A stretch of DNA of 64,000 nt from Lutjanus erythropterus (GCA_020091685.1 CM034601.1:37904034-37968033); one strand, 5' to 3'. Counted from the stretch's first letter, positions 22,516 through 35,314 are shown. Translations and numbers: made by a program. The notes: a model not told the origin generated them from the sequence alone.

Positions 22516-24834
22516 TAAGAACAATTTGCTGAACCTTTGATCTGTATTTTAGCAGCCAATAAGATGACCTGATCTCAAACAGGCCAATGAAAACAAGGAC
22601 ATGTGGACGAAAACAAAACAAAATGCTATATGATAGCACATACTGGGAGTAAGGATGTTAATGATTAATCATGAATCGATTAATTGCTGTCAAGAATTTA
22701 ACAATTAAAAGTGTATTCATGGATATTTAATCAATAGTCATAGCTGTAGCTGCACCTCATTTGACATTGCTTTGTCTGACAGAGGGGATGAATATCAAAC
22801 TTTGTTGAAACTTTGAATGTAAGAATAGACCCCAGTAGGAACAGCAGCAGCATTTTCTGAAGCTAATGAGGATCATGTAATAATGTAAGAATCATGAATT
22901 ACAGAGAAATACATTTGCCAAAGTATTGTGTAAATCCCCAAACCATGGTTAATTAATTTTGTCATTACAATCAGTCAATCTTTTTGAAGTCCTTCCTTCA
23001 TTAACATGTGTTGTACTATGTCCATGCCATGTGCTGTTGTTTTGTTATCACTGTATGTAGGACTGCACAATTAATCAAAACTTTTTATCAAAATCACAGT
23101 ATGGCTTTCTGCAATTTTCAAATCACAGGAGGTGCAATATTTGTTAAAGGCAAAATGTGTCGAAACACTTTCTCATAAGTGTATCTGCTATCACACAGAT
23201 TCTTAAATGAAATTAATTGCCAGTAGATGCACAAGTCAAGGAGTCCAGAAGCTCAGATATCATGGTTAAGTGCAGACTAACAGCTTCAACTTCTCCATAA
23301 AACTTCTAGATTTTTGTTTTATGGTAGCAAAGTCCAACTCCTCTCCATCTCTTAAAAACAGGGTTAAAGGGACAGTTCAGTAGAGACAAAAAGCAAAGAA
23401 ATCTGCTTTGCAAGATAAGAATAAATTGTCCTAATTGAATCATCAGCTTAGAGGCCTGTTGAAGTGTGATTTAAATGCTAATGTTATGACTGAGAAACTA
23501 CACTTATTGCAACCAGATGAGCATCTGGAGAGTGACTCAGCTCAACCACTTTCACCTGTAACTGATACTTTCTATTTCTGGCACCAGAAATAGGATCACA
23601 CTTATTTAAGTCACATGCAAAGTATTATTAACTTCATAAAACAATAAATTTGAAAATACCATTATACAAATCATAATATAAATAAGTCTTGTAAATTTGT
23701 AATTTCCCCTAGATCAGCGGTTCAAGGTCTTTTGAAGGTCAAAATGATTATCTGAAATGTAAAAAAAAAAAAAAAAAAAATCAGTAATTTGGATCTTTTC
23801 ATGAAAATAAATTAAATGTACAACTGAATTAAATTTAACTATATGTTTTTATTAACACTGATTACACCTTATTCTAACCACTACATCAAGTCTACCATTG
23901 CGTCATTTGCTCTGAGGAGTCTGACCCCGTCAGTGGAACTTTAAATCAACTAAGAAGCTACATTTAGTCTTGTGTGTCAGCCGTAGTTACTGTTGTTGAC
24001 GGACAACAGACCCTATAATGCTTGGCACTGTGCTTGGGTCCCGCTGGCTCTAACACAATGGAATCTTTTACGCAGGCTTTCTCAGCCCTCCTGTTATCTG
24101 GGCTATCAAGTGTAGTTGCATTCCTATCTCCATTTCAACAGCCCCGAAACTCCATCTTGGCTGGGAGGTGTGTTCACTGTAAGATGAAATCAGCAGAGGA
24201 AGGCGTTTAGCTCAGAGGAGAAAACATTGTTATAATTGCTTTGGTTTCGAGGAGCACATTTTCTTATTGGAGGTGGTATTCCAGGTAACAGAAACACACA
24301 CTGAAATACAGCTGTTGCACCTGAGAAGAAACTGCAGCTGTCCTGTCAAACCTCAAAAGAAATCAGTGGCAATGAAATGCAAAGTAAAAGTGAGTTGATG
24401 ATTAACTGGTTGCAGGTGAGGTGAAGGTCAGAGAAATTTCGCTGGCTCAAAAACATCTGAATTCAGCAAGAACCAAGAAAACGACATTTCATCATGTGAC
24501 CAAACATCACAGTGAAATGAGACACAGCTGATCAAAACAGGAGCTGAAAATGAGTTGCATCATTTTTAATCAAAGAGCAGAAAATAATCTCTTTATCTTG
24601 AGGTCAGTTTGTACTGTGACTTCAGAGGGGAACATCACATACCCAAAGGGAACAGTCTGTCTCCAGGCAATCTCTGACACTCAGTAATCAGAGTACACTC
24701 AACTGCAGAGCGTGACACACCTGAGCTTTCTTTACACTGCACTGTTTCATAGTTTTAAACACTTTCGAATGTGCTTTCTGGCTTTAACTTACATTATTCT
24801 GAACGGCAACTTTCATACTCTGTTTGCACCAGAG

Positions 24835-25800
24835 TTATTTTAGTTTTATGTTTCTCATTAGTTTAAATTTAAATTAAAATTTTTATCTTAAATTCAGTTT
24901 TCTTTCAGTTAGTTTCCAGCTTGGATTTGCTTATTTAAGTTTAGTTTTTATGGTTCAACTTATTTAAGTTTTTATTAGTTTCAGTATTGGTTTGACCTTT
25001 TTATTATATTTATATTTGGTTTTTTATAATAATATGTGGAGTATTTGTCAGGAACAAGTTCAGAACAGGTATTACAATGACGGTAACTGATACACAATCA
25101 TGTAGATAAATCCAGCATTGGGAGGGTTACTTTTAAAATGTATTCCACTGCAGATTACTGAATTGTCATTTGTAAAATCAAGTAACACATTTTAAATATT
25201 TTGAAACACTTTTGGAGTACTTCAGAATCATCACACTGATGCCATTTGTCTGAGTCACTGAATATAGTTATTACTAACTCTTGACTAATATTTCGGTGTA
25301 TTTCCATACCAACAACATTCCTGACAGGATCCTGTCTGTGCATTTCCGCTTGTGTGGTGTCTGGCAGCTGCAATTAGCGCACACAAATTGTTGCAAATTG
25401 CAAAAAAATGTATGTGAAATGCACGGCTCAAATAATTTTTAGAGCAAATAAAACATAAACAAATAAAGTACTGCCTTTATGCGATCTATTTTTAAAGATA
25501 GTAACTGTATTCAGGACTGTAATTGTAATGGAATACAGTTACAATAATCACACACTCTAAAGCCTCCTCATGCTTGTTGTGTTGACATATTTGACAAAAA
25601 TGACTACAACAAAATTCTTCCTGTATATTTAATTTCAGTTAGTTTTGTAAGTAGACAATATTGTTTTTGTTGTTTTACATTATAGTTTTTATTTTTATTT
25701 CAGTTAACAATTTTGTTTTCTTTTCACACCTAGTTTTATTGTTTAGTTTAGTTTTAATTTCTTGTAATCACATTTGCACCAACTTTTCAAAAGTCTCAAG
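24835..25800. mobile_element. Nested MITEs
   Basis: An outer T-rich element (GTTATTTTAGTTTTATG at about 24835; CACACCTAGTTTTATTG near 25725) is split by an inner element. The inner one starts near 25115 (GGGAGGGTTACTTTTAAAA) and ends near 25545 (GGAATACAGTTACAATAA). Outer-element sequence (TTCAGTTAGTTTTG) resumes at about 25634. Both parts resemble common fish non-autonomous repeats. Confidence 0.45.
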
Positions 25801-25951
25801 GCCTACACTGTATATTTATTATATGATGTTGCTTTTTTGTGAAACTAAAAATACATTGAAGAGGTAGACTTTTGCTGTCAGCAGGCCAAACTTTGTGACC
25901 ATGCATTTTATTCCTTCTGATTAGATTCTGTAGCTGATGGAGGCATTCACT

Positions 25952-26032
25952 GTTTTCCTTTCTTGCCCCGCCCTTGTTTGACTGGTTTCGGCTTAACCAG
26001 TTTAGCCTCCCTCTCTGTTTACTCTATATAAA
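25952..26032 (+). promoter_or_regulatory. TRIM-B core promoter: ISRE-like site, GC box, TATA box
   Basis: TATATAAA at 26025-26032 lies 113 bp before the TRIM-B ATG. CCCCGCCC at about 25967-25974 is an inverted GC box. The minus strand of 25952-25964 reads AAGAAAGGAAAAC, close to an ISRE or IRF site. Spacing suits transcription starting near 26055-26065. Confidence 0.45.
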
Positions 26033-26144
26033 TTGCTCCTGTAGTACCTGTGGGATCACTTTGCCACTGTGCTGACACGACTCACTGACTGCACGCCTTC
26101 ACATCATCTTCACTGCATTACAGGGAGCACACCAAGTCATCTAC

Positions 26145-29100
26145 ATGTCGTCCGAGGACAACTGCTACCTGTGTAAGGAATACCTCAGGGAGCCCGTGTC
26201 CATACCATGTGGACACATTTTCTGCTCCATCTGCCTGAAGACATACTGGGACCATGCTGACCACACAGGCTCGTACTCCTGCCCACAGTGCAGGGTCAGC
26301 TACAGCAAGAGGCCCACTCCAAGACGCATGGGAGGCTCCCGGCACTCCACCATCCAACGCAACAGCGAGTCCTTCCCACCTCCGCCTCCGTCCCCTGACT
26401 ACAACTACGCAGGACCCCAGGACGTAGGCTGCGACATCTGCATTGGCAAAAAACACAAAGCCGTCAAGTCCTGCCTGATGTGTCTGGCCTCTTACTGCGA
26501 GAAGCATCTCAAGCCCCACTATGAGACACCCACGTTCAAAAGGCACAAGCTGGTGGACGAGATCGGCCACCTGGACAGACAGATCTGTCCCCAGCATCAG
26601 AAGGGTCTGGAGCTGTTCTGTCGCACTGACCAGATGTGTGTCTGTGTGCTGTGTACGGTGAAAGAACACAAAGGTCATGACATGGTGTCGGCTGAGCAGG
26701 AGCGGGCAGAAGAGCAGGTAGGTGACGATTTGCTTATGTAACAACACTGGTTTTTCTGCTAACATGTGCTTTGCTCAGCATGAAAAGTATTGTTTCATGT
26801 CCATGAACCTTGTGTCATTTGTGAATCAGCGGTGACACATGCACATATCATTTGTCATTGCACTAGTGAAACAGTGGCAGGTCATGCATGAGAGTAGATT
26901 ACAATAGATTAAACAAGCCCAGAAAACAAAGCCTCGAGCATTCAGCGAGACACGCCCGTATGAAGGAGGGCTGCTACCTGCACTACAGCTTGCATTATCA
27001 GCTTTGAGCTGTGCACTGTGAAAGCTGAATGTTTAAGTTTAAAAAACATCTCAGTCTCTCTCAGTCTCAGATTTTGTCACTTTGATTTGTTGATTTGTGG
27101 ACTTGCGGTCACCATGATCAACAAAGTCTGTTGTTTTCCTTATAGCAACGTCTGGGCGCCACCCAGGCTGAGATCCAGGAGAGGATTCATGACCGACTCA
27201 AGCAGATGGAGGAACTAAAACAAGCAGTGGACTCACTGAAGGTTTGTGCCACCACTGTCCATCACACAGATCAGACCTGAATAACCACTCCAAACTGAAT
27301 TGAAAGTTAAATCAACTACCAACACAGACATACATTCCTTCATGTAGTAGTAATGACAGCTTCTTTCAGTGTGCTGGTGAAACCAGTGTGACGCCCAGTT
27401 GATTAATGGCTTACGTCCATGTTTCCGGTGCAGAACTCAGCCCAGAGAGCCCTGCAGGAATGTGAGAAGATGTTTGGCGACATGATGCGAGCCATCGAGA
27501 GGATGCAGCAAGAGATGGCCAAGCTGATCTCCTCCAACAAGAGAGCCGCCCTCAACAACGCAGAGGGCCACATGGAGCGTCTGAGCCATGAGATCGCTGA
27601 TCTGAAGAGGAGAGACCAGGAGATCACCCAGCTGTCCCGCACCGAGGACCACATCCACTTCATCCAGGTAACTGACAACCACTCAACAGATACATGAAAT
27701 ACATACATAGATTATTTTGCATTTCAAGAATAAAGTCAAACTGTTGAGAATTAGGTTGAAATGGTGAGGAATAAAAGTTTAAATAACATTTCAAGAATAA
27801 AGACGAAATGTTGAGAATAAAGTCAAAATATTGCGAAAAAGTCAAAATGTTAAGAATGAAATCAAAATGTTGAGAATAAAGTTGAAATGCCGAGAAACAG
27901 CTGAAATGTCGAAAATAAAGTTGAAATGTTGAGAATCAAGTTAAAATGTCAAGAAAACGTTGAAATGCCAAGAATTAAGATGAAATATTAAGAAAAAGCC
28001 AAATTATTGAGAATAAGATTAAAGTCTTGAGAATAAAGTCAAAATGTTGACAAAAAGTCAAAATGTTGAGAATGAAGTAGAAATGCCAAGAATAAAGTTG
28101 AAAATGTTTATTAAAGTTGAAATGTCGAGAAAATGTTGAACTGTGGAGAATAAAGTCAAAATATTGAGAAAAAGTTGACATGTCAAGAATGAAATTGAAA
28201 TATTGAGAATAAAGTTGAAATATTGAAAAAATGTTGAAAATAAAGTCGAAATGTTAAGAACAAAGTTGAGAATATGGCTGAAATACTATTTTGAGAATTG
28301 AAGTTTAAATTGTATGTCAACTTTATTCTAAACATCTCAACTTTAGTCCTGAAATGCAAAATCGTAATATTGTAAGTACACTATACTGTTTCTCCCAACA
28401 CTCACTGTGCATTTCAAGTCGAATGTGTATCAATCAGTGTGACTACTAACTGAAAATGTATCATACTAAAAATGTACTGCATAGTGAAAATGGCAACCAA
28501 ATTGCTGTTTTGTCCTTATCAGAGCTACCACATGCTGATAGCCCAGACAGAGGCTGAGGAACTGCCCACAGTGAGCGTCAACCCCTACTTCTCCTTCGGC
28601 CCGGTCACTAAGGCCGTCTCTGAGATGAAACAGCACCTGAACGAATTCAGCAATGATGAACTGGTTAAGGTTGCCAAGACAGGTGAGTGAAGAGCCAGCA
28701 TCAAAAAACACTGTTCAGAAACAGTCTGATATATCTTCAGTATCACTATGAACATACTGTTACCATGTTAACTCATTCATTTTGTTTTTGCAGTTAACAA
28801 AATGACCTTCTGCCAACTGGATGAGTCCAAAAAGAGAAAGTCAATCAAAAGTGAGTAATAACATTGGTACAAATCACTGTTTGAAAATCCAACAGGGCTA
28901 GACCCAAATTAAAAGTTAAGCATACTTGGAGCAGGAAAAGTTAGACAGATTTACAATTTCCCATATCCTCAGCAGGGCTTTGTGTAATACTGTTTGATGT
29001 TTGGTCATGGCTGGAGAATGACATTCATTAGAGGGCAGCCTGAGGTCACTGAGTTGCTACTGCAGGGTTAAATGTTTACTTTGGTTAGGATATCAAGCTG

Positions 29101-31538
29101 CCGGTGAGTTTACATTAACACACTTCTCTGAAATAGTCTTTGACATTAGATCCATTGATGGTGACATGATATTTAGATATTGTGACAGTCACAGTATCCA
29201 GGTTAACATAACAAGAATATCAACACTACCCACTTAATGCCAGTCTTCACAGTGATAACACATGTACTGTGCAGTTATTGAAGTTAATTTTCTGTGATTA
29301 AGTAATATAAAGTATTATCAAATATTTAATCTTTTATGCCACTATGACTATTTTCTAACATGAAACACGTTTACTTTCTCAGATGATGAAGCTGCCATGT
29401 ACAAGTCTGTTCCAGTCCACGAGCCTCAGCACAGGGACGAGTTCCTGAAATGTGAGTCTCAGCGTCTCTGTTACTTTTTCTCTTTTCCTGCACTGACACA
29501 CATCACTGCTCCCCCTGCTCATTTCAGCGCTTGAGGCAAATTAGATGCTGATGAAGTTCTCTGTCAGACCCTGTGGCTGACCACAAAATCTGACTTTAGT
29601 AACTAGTAACCACTGGATGTTCTACAGCGTTGACAGAGGCTGGGATTGACTAATTACAAATATATTAGCTGGCACTTACACAGCTTTGTGATTTTGCTTC
29701 AGTTTGCAGTTTAAGTTATAACAATAATTTTAATCAGTCAATTTCAATCTGAGCAATCGTCCTTGGAAAAAATGCTTTATCAGGTCTAGTTTTTATGATT
29801 ATCTTAATTTGCATGGAATTCAAAGGGATAGTTCATATTATTTAACATAAGGTTGTATGAGGTAGTCATCAAGTCAGTGTGCATCTACAGTAAATGATGG
29901 TCGACACTCACCTGGTTTGGGGAAGAAGCAAGAGTACTGCTGCTGGAAACTTAGCAATGTGCTGCTGTATACAGGGTCAAAAGCAAAATATATTTCAGCT
30001 GTCTAAAAACAACAATATTGGTTAGTGTGCGCTATATTTACAACATTTTCACAGCTTTACCTGGCTGTCAGACAGCCTTCTCTGACAGGAAACCACCGTT
30101 TTATAAGCCATATAGCTCTCTTCAAACCAACCAGACTCCATTGGCAAAATCAGTCATTTTATATCACAGAACACAGAAACTACTGGTCTACACTGCCTCA
30201 ATTGGTTACTTTGTTTGTGTTATTTTGTGGCTTTAGCCTTTTAAAAAGATTTCTGCAAGGTAAAATGTTTTGCGAAGGGAGTCTGGTTCAGCAAGAAAGT
30301 GATATTTGGCTTATATATTGGCGGTTTCCCATGTCTGATGGCAAGGTAAAGGCACGAAAACATTCTAAATGTAGCATACACTTAAACTGATATAGATGGG
30401 GCTTTGTTTAGATGTCTTAAATACATAGTACAACAGTACATTGCTTAGCTTCCATGCTGGTGCTCCTCTGCTTCTCCAAACTGGGTGCATCCACTGCCAT
30501 CTAGTGTAGGTAACACACTGACCATTGATATGTACCTCTCACAGCCCCACTTGAAATAATCTGAACTCTCTAATTAAGGCCACTGGTAAAAAGGGTTCAA
30601 AGGTTGTGGGTCTCACTTTACAGTTACAATTAAAGTTGTACTTTGTTAGATGGACTCACAAACAGTGTTAATACCTCTGGCATTCCAGATAAAAGGCCGG
30701 GCAGATCTAGCCGAGGCAACCGGGTAGCTCACCAGCTGTGACCTGCAGAGGTGGAGGCACACAGCAGGCAGGTGACATCTAACCCCTGGGATTATTCTGA
30801 TTTCTGTGTCCAGTCAGAGGGTCTTAATCCAAACCACGCTATTGCAGAAGTTACATAAAATTGATGGTGCAATGGTGAGGGGTGCTTTGAGCTGCTGTGA
30901 AACAGAGACTTCTTCCATCTTGGGTTTACCATTAATATTTATTAACCCCAAGCAACTTAAGGTAAATGTTTCTGCTTGTGAAGTTAATGTTCAATTTATC
31001 TTCTATTCTAGATGCCTGCCAGCTCACTCTGGACCCAAACACAGCCTACAGACAGCTCTACTTGTCTCGAGGGAACAGGAAAGCTGCCCTCAAGAGAGAC
31101 CCCCATTCCTACGGTGACCACCCTGCCCGGTTCGACTCCTTGCCCCAGGTCCTGTGCATGGAGGCTCTCTCTGGAGGAGCCTACTACTGGGAGGTTGACT
31201 GGAGCGGGGAGGGGGCCGCCATCGGAGTCACCTACAAAGGCATCAAGAGGACGGGCTATGGAGACAGCTGTCGCATCGGCTACAACCGCAAGTCCTGGAG
31301 CCTCTTCTGCTCTGATTCCAGCTACTCCGCCCGCCACAACAAAGACCAGATCGAGATCAACGCGCCCTACTCATCACGCATCGGGGTGTTCCTGGACCAC
31401 GCTGGGGGAACCCTCTCTTTCTACACTGTGGGGGACACCATGTCTCTCATCCACCGCTTCAAGGCCTCCTTTAGCGAGGCTGTCTATCCAGGCTTCTGGG
31501 TTTGGTACGAGTCGGCCATCAACATCATCCAGCTGTGA
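26145..31538 (+). CDS. TRIM-B: finTRIM/TRIM16-like RING E3 ubiquitin ligase with PRY-SPRY domain
   Basis: Probable E3 ubiquitin ligase, 571 residues. Seven exons: 26145-26717, 27146-27241, 27434-27667, 28523-28682, 28794-28850, 29383-29451 and 31012-31538; the total is 1716 bp with consistent GT/AG borders. RING finger at residues 7-49 (CYLC, CGH, CSIC, CPQC), then a linker with five consecutive prolines (78-82). B-box 1-like finger from residue 96 and B-box 2 (CPQH, CRTDQMC, HKGH). Coiled coil in exons 2 and 3. PRY-SPRY from about 397 to the end (LDPNTAYRQLYL, YYWEVDWSG, WSLFCSD, RIGVFLDH). Internal exons of 96, 234, 160 and 57 bp have the same lengths and phases as in TRIM-A. The B-box region is very similar between the two, while the RING-to-B-box linker is unrelated. 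It is head to head with TRIM-A. The N-terminus is shorter than TRIM-A by five residues before the first RING cysteine. Confidence 0.93.
27720..28340 (+). repeat. AT-rich minisatellite in TRIM-B intron 3
   Basis: About 620 bp of diverged tandem units of roughly 18-22 bp with consensus TTGAGAATAAAGTTGAAATG. The units vary in length, so it is not coding. A short related array is at 33424-33500. Confidence 0.8.
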
Positions 31539-31870
31539 TTTAATGAAACACCAATGATCGATGTACAACTGTGATTCAGTGTTGCTACAGATTTACAGAA
31601 CAAAATGTTACTATTCTCTGATGATATGTTATAATTCTTTTATAAGATTGGATACTTTGTTGTTTTTTAGACTATATACAGTATATGTTGAATATGAGGG
31701 GAGCTGTGCTTGATGACTGTGAATATTCTGCAAATCATGTAAAACATAAGATCTCAGGTATATAAAGTGAATGAGCATTTAAATTATCACTTAGAAATGA
31801 AGACTGTCCCTGATTGATATATGTTATGATCATTTGTACAGGTTATGATACACTTATTTTTATCAATAAA
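31539..31870 (+). other. 3' UTR of TRIM-B with poly(A) signal
   Basis: Follows the stop codon. AATAAA at 31865-31870 is the likely polyadenylation signal, giving a 3' UTR of about 0.35 kb. Confidence 0.6.
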
Positions 31871-32039
31871 CATTTTATAAAAAGGATACACTGTGATGTC
31901 ATTTTATAGTATTATCACAAACTTTCACTCAGCAGGCTAACTGCATGCAGTGCACTAAAATGTAGAGCTGGAGATGGAAAAAAGGGTCAATTCATTCATT
32001 CAAGCTTCAACTAATGAGATTCAGTGTTATCATCTAGAG

Positions 32040-32576
32040 CAGAGCTAAACAAAATGTGGCCCGGGGGCTGGAAGTGGGCCACTGAAAGGTTTCATGTGGC
32101 CCACAAGGTCAACATGGAAATACCAAAAATTAGAAATCTAGAAAAGACAGTCAGTTGCATTTTGCTTACCATTAAACTGTTATCAGAGCTTTATTTTGAA
32201 AGGGCTCAGTGCTGTGTTCATTGGTAATGATAATGAACTGTATCTTTTATATGAAACTGTAACTTTATTCTCTCAGTGTTGTACATCCATTTTGTTTATG
32301 TTGTTCTTCTACTTTTGCTGCTACTATCATCACAACCTGTATGCAGCCTGCATGCTTCACTGTAAAACATCAAGTTTCTGACATTGGCAACAAAATAGCA
32401 CACAATTCATCACATGGTAATTTAGAAAGGGTGACTAACAGTAGAGGCACCCTATATAGAACACTTCTGACCATTCCATTATTAGAAATTTGGTCATTAA
32501 TAGTACCTTATATCATTTGTGTCTGGCCCACAGCAGCCTGATCAATTTCTCATGTGAAAATAATTTCCTACCCCTG
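32040..32576. mobile_element. Non-autonomous hAT element with perfect 8-bp target duplication
   Basis: ATCTAGAG at 32032-32039 is repeated exactly at 32577-32584. The element begins CAGAGCTAAACAAAATGTGG and ends TTTCCTACCCCTG, so the ends are inverted (CAG...CTG). The internal GTGGCCC and GGCCCAC blocks near both ends are further inverted matches. The length is 537 bp with no transposase. Confidence 0.85.
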
Positions 32577-32624
32577 ATCTAGAGTTTGAAGTGTTTAAAA
32601 CAGTTCAAGCAACTAGGTGTAGGG

Positions 32625-33110
32625 CAGGGATCAACCATATTTACTAGCAGAAGAGCCATTTTTGGCCAAAAAAGATAAAATTAAAAATTTTGGATTTGGC
32701 ATCCATAGCTAACCTGGGGTGACTTAAGACTAACCACTGGTAAAGTTTAGAGGAAAACGCACTAAACTGTAGATAGGTTATTTTAGTTGACAAAATATTC
32801 AAACTTTTTTGGTCGCTTTCTCCAAGCAGCATCATGGCGTCTGTGCCTACGTTTTCAAAGTCACCAGGAAATAACAAAAAGCCTCCATGATGAAAATGGC
32901 AAATTAGCAAATTACCTGGAACACTAATGGTACAACCATAAACAAGCAAACAGCTAACATCGCTGCATCCTGGGCTTAACGCCACCAGGACGTTTGGCAG
33001 GGTGTTTTTTCCCGTCTAGCAAAATGTGTGTGTGTGGAGCCAGACCTTTCACCAGAGCTGTGGAGGGACTATGTAAGGCTGTAGATCAGTAGACACCTGG
33101 TGTAGCATTT
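32625..33110. repeat. MITE fragment
   Basis: Begins GGGCAGGGATCAACCATA and contains AGAGCCATTTTTGGCC, a motif at the ends of a common fish hAT MITE. A similar end appears at 35030-35065 (GGGGTCTGCAACC). The right boundary is uncertain. Confidence 0.35.
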
Positions 33111-33423
33111 CAGTTAAGATCTCCATATTCAACCATATGTGACCAGCAGCTCTATAGGTTGACAACACTTTCCCACCTTTTGGCAGTCACCCTAAGAGGC
33201 TGAAATTTGGCATGGAGGTCATGTGTGTATGTGAGAAGGTGTGTCTTTCTTTTCATGCCAATTGGTTGAAAGGAGGCATGGTAATGGTAGTGGTCCATCA
33301 CAAAAAGGTGCTTAATTTCCAAATGGATTCACAGATTGACCCCAGATTTTGTGGAACGGTTGGTCCTGAGCCAAAGGACAGCTGATTAACTGTTAACTTT
33401 TTTTTTTGCATTTTTTCATACAA

Positions 33424-33662
33424 AGTCAAAATGTTGAGAATAAAGTTGAAATGTTGAGAGTACAGTTGAAATACCATTTCAAGTATAAAGTAAAGTTTAA
33501 ATAATTTGCAACTTTACTCTTGAGTTTACTGTCAGAGAGGAGGAAAGAAACCAGAATATATTTAGGAATTTGGGAAGCTGAAGTTTTGACTTTTTTCCCC
33601 CTAAAAAAATACGGATTAATCAATTGTAAGAATAGTTGTTGATTAATAGTTGCAGCTCTAGA
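33424..33662. repeat. Minisatellite fragment next to a fish MITE end
   Basis: 33424-33500 repeats the TTGAGAATAAAGTTGAAATG unit seen in TRIM-B intron 3. 33585-33662 ends in GATTAATAGTTGCAGCTCTA, the end of the MITE that is almost complete at 39856-40182. Confidence 0.5.
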
Positions 33663-35030
33663 TGAGAGTGATGTTTGTGTCTTGTGATTGATGTCTGCAA
33701 ACAGGAGTGTTGGTTTTGTGGAGGTCTGAGAGGTCTGAGAGGAATTATACAGGAGTAGGTGAGGTGAGGTGTGACCGAGAGACTCCTGAGTTCCCAGATG
33801 GTTGAACCTTGTCCAGCAACAGCTTCAAATGTTTGTGGTATGTTAAACAAAAGTATGGCCCAGTCTGACTCTGAAGAGCTTTAACATTGAGTTAATCATT
33901 AAAAGTCTGGATTCAGGCAGTTACAGTATTAGTGATGCAACACAGCTACAAAAGCAACTGTAAAAGTTCATTATTGTCTGAGATAAAATACAATCGAAGC
34001 CAGTGGCCATTTTTTTTCTTTATACAAAATCTTTAGGTATTGTGAACTCAAATGAGCTTGACAGACTATATGCCATTATGTTTTCACTGGAAGCATCATA
34101 TATTTTAAATACTTTACTTGCTACTTAACTTGACATCAGCAATTCAACAAATATGTCTGGGATACCAAAAGTTCACTCAGGACAAAACACAAAGCACAAG
34201 CCAATGATTAGACACCAGGAAACATCTCAGCTGATGACACTGACAAACAGAAGGTTTTGCTTCAGTTCTAACTCTCTGTAACTTTCAGAATCTGTCTCTT
34301 GTGATACTGAAGTGAACTGGATGGAATCCTTAAACTGCAGCCTGCAGCGAAAACAAGCAGAGACACAGCAGAGAGGATATCAAATACTCCCCCAGAATCC
34401 TTAAGATTATGGTCAGCGAGTGAGATTGTTCAGGGATATAGTAATCCTGATGGATATGTTTCCTGGAATCATGTGTTTCTGCAAGGAGGGCTGAACTTGC
34501 GCTATAAAGATGAGCAAGTTTACTAAATATGGCACTTAGAAAGAGAAATATCAGGTGATCTTGATCCCCATGTATTTGAGGCATTCACCATCAAAAAGTT
34601 TGTGATTTTAGTTGCTGCTTAATACAGATACATCAATATTTGTAAAACACATTTGTAACACAATTGTATATTATTTGATTTTTAGACACAAAAATTGGAT
34701 AACAAGCAGTATGGAATATGCGGACTAGTTCACTGTCTTACTGTCTGGTTCATTTGGTGAGCAGTCTTCAGTGTTAATTTGTTGTAACTTTGGCTGTTGG
34801 AGCTGCTCTGCACTGACATTCTTGTGAGCCCAGCGACCTCTGGTGGAGAAATGAATGCAGTGATCACCAAGGCTGTCTGCTGCTATGGCTCCTCTCTGGG
34901 AGAGCTTCTGTGTGGGGAGATAAGTCACTGTTACAGATACGACAAATTCAGAAACAGTGCAAGAGAAATTATGATATACTAAAATGTTCACTAGACAGTA
35001 CTTGTTCCAGTTTAAATATTGCTTAGACCA
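33663..35030. other. Intergenic, nothing recognised
   Basis: No coding sequence or clear repeat is seen; the short ORFs on both strands look random. Confidence 0.4.
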
Positions 35031-35314
35031 GGGGTCTGCAACCTTGATGTTCAAAACTTTTCAAAAGACATTTTTGTGGACAAAGAGAGAGAGAGAGAGA
35101 AAAAAAAAAATCTAGAGCTGAAACAATTAAATTCTCTCTTATTCCTGAAGACTTTTCTTTTTTGATTTCCATAGCTAGCTTATGGAGACTCCATCAAGAA
35201 AAGGCACTGACCCATAGACGTAGGCTATGACACATTATAGTCAACAATTTTTTTTTGAAAAATTGGTGTGTAGGCTACATATTTTTACAGTAAGAGAATG
35301 TAAAAATCACTTCA

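Noticed and set aside
26118..26765. 215-codon antisense frame over TRIM-B exon 1
   Set aside because: It is the shadow of the RING/B-box exon; the plus strand has clear metal-binding motifs and splice sites, the minus strand has none.
27975..28181. CRISPR-like repeat array in TRIM-B intron 3
   Set aside because: Units are continuous, imperfect and have no unique spacers, and the DNA is from a eukaryote; it is a minisatellite.
31012..31557. 181-codon frame on the plus strand over the TRIM-B SPRY exon
   Set aside because: Out of frame with the SPRY domain and rich in Ser, Thr and Pro, as expected from a shifted frame.
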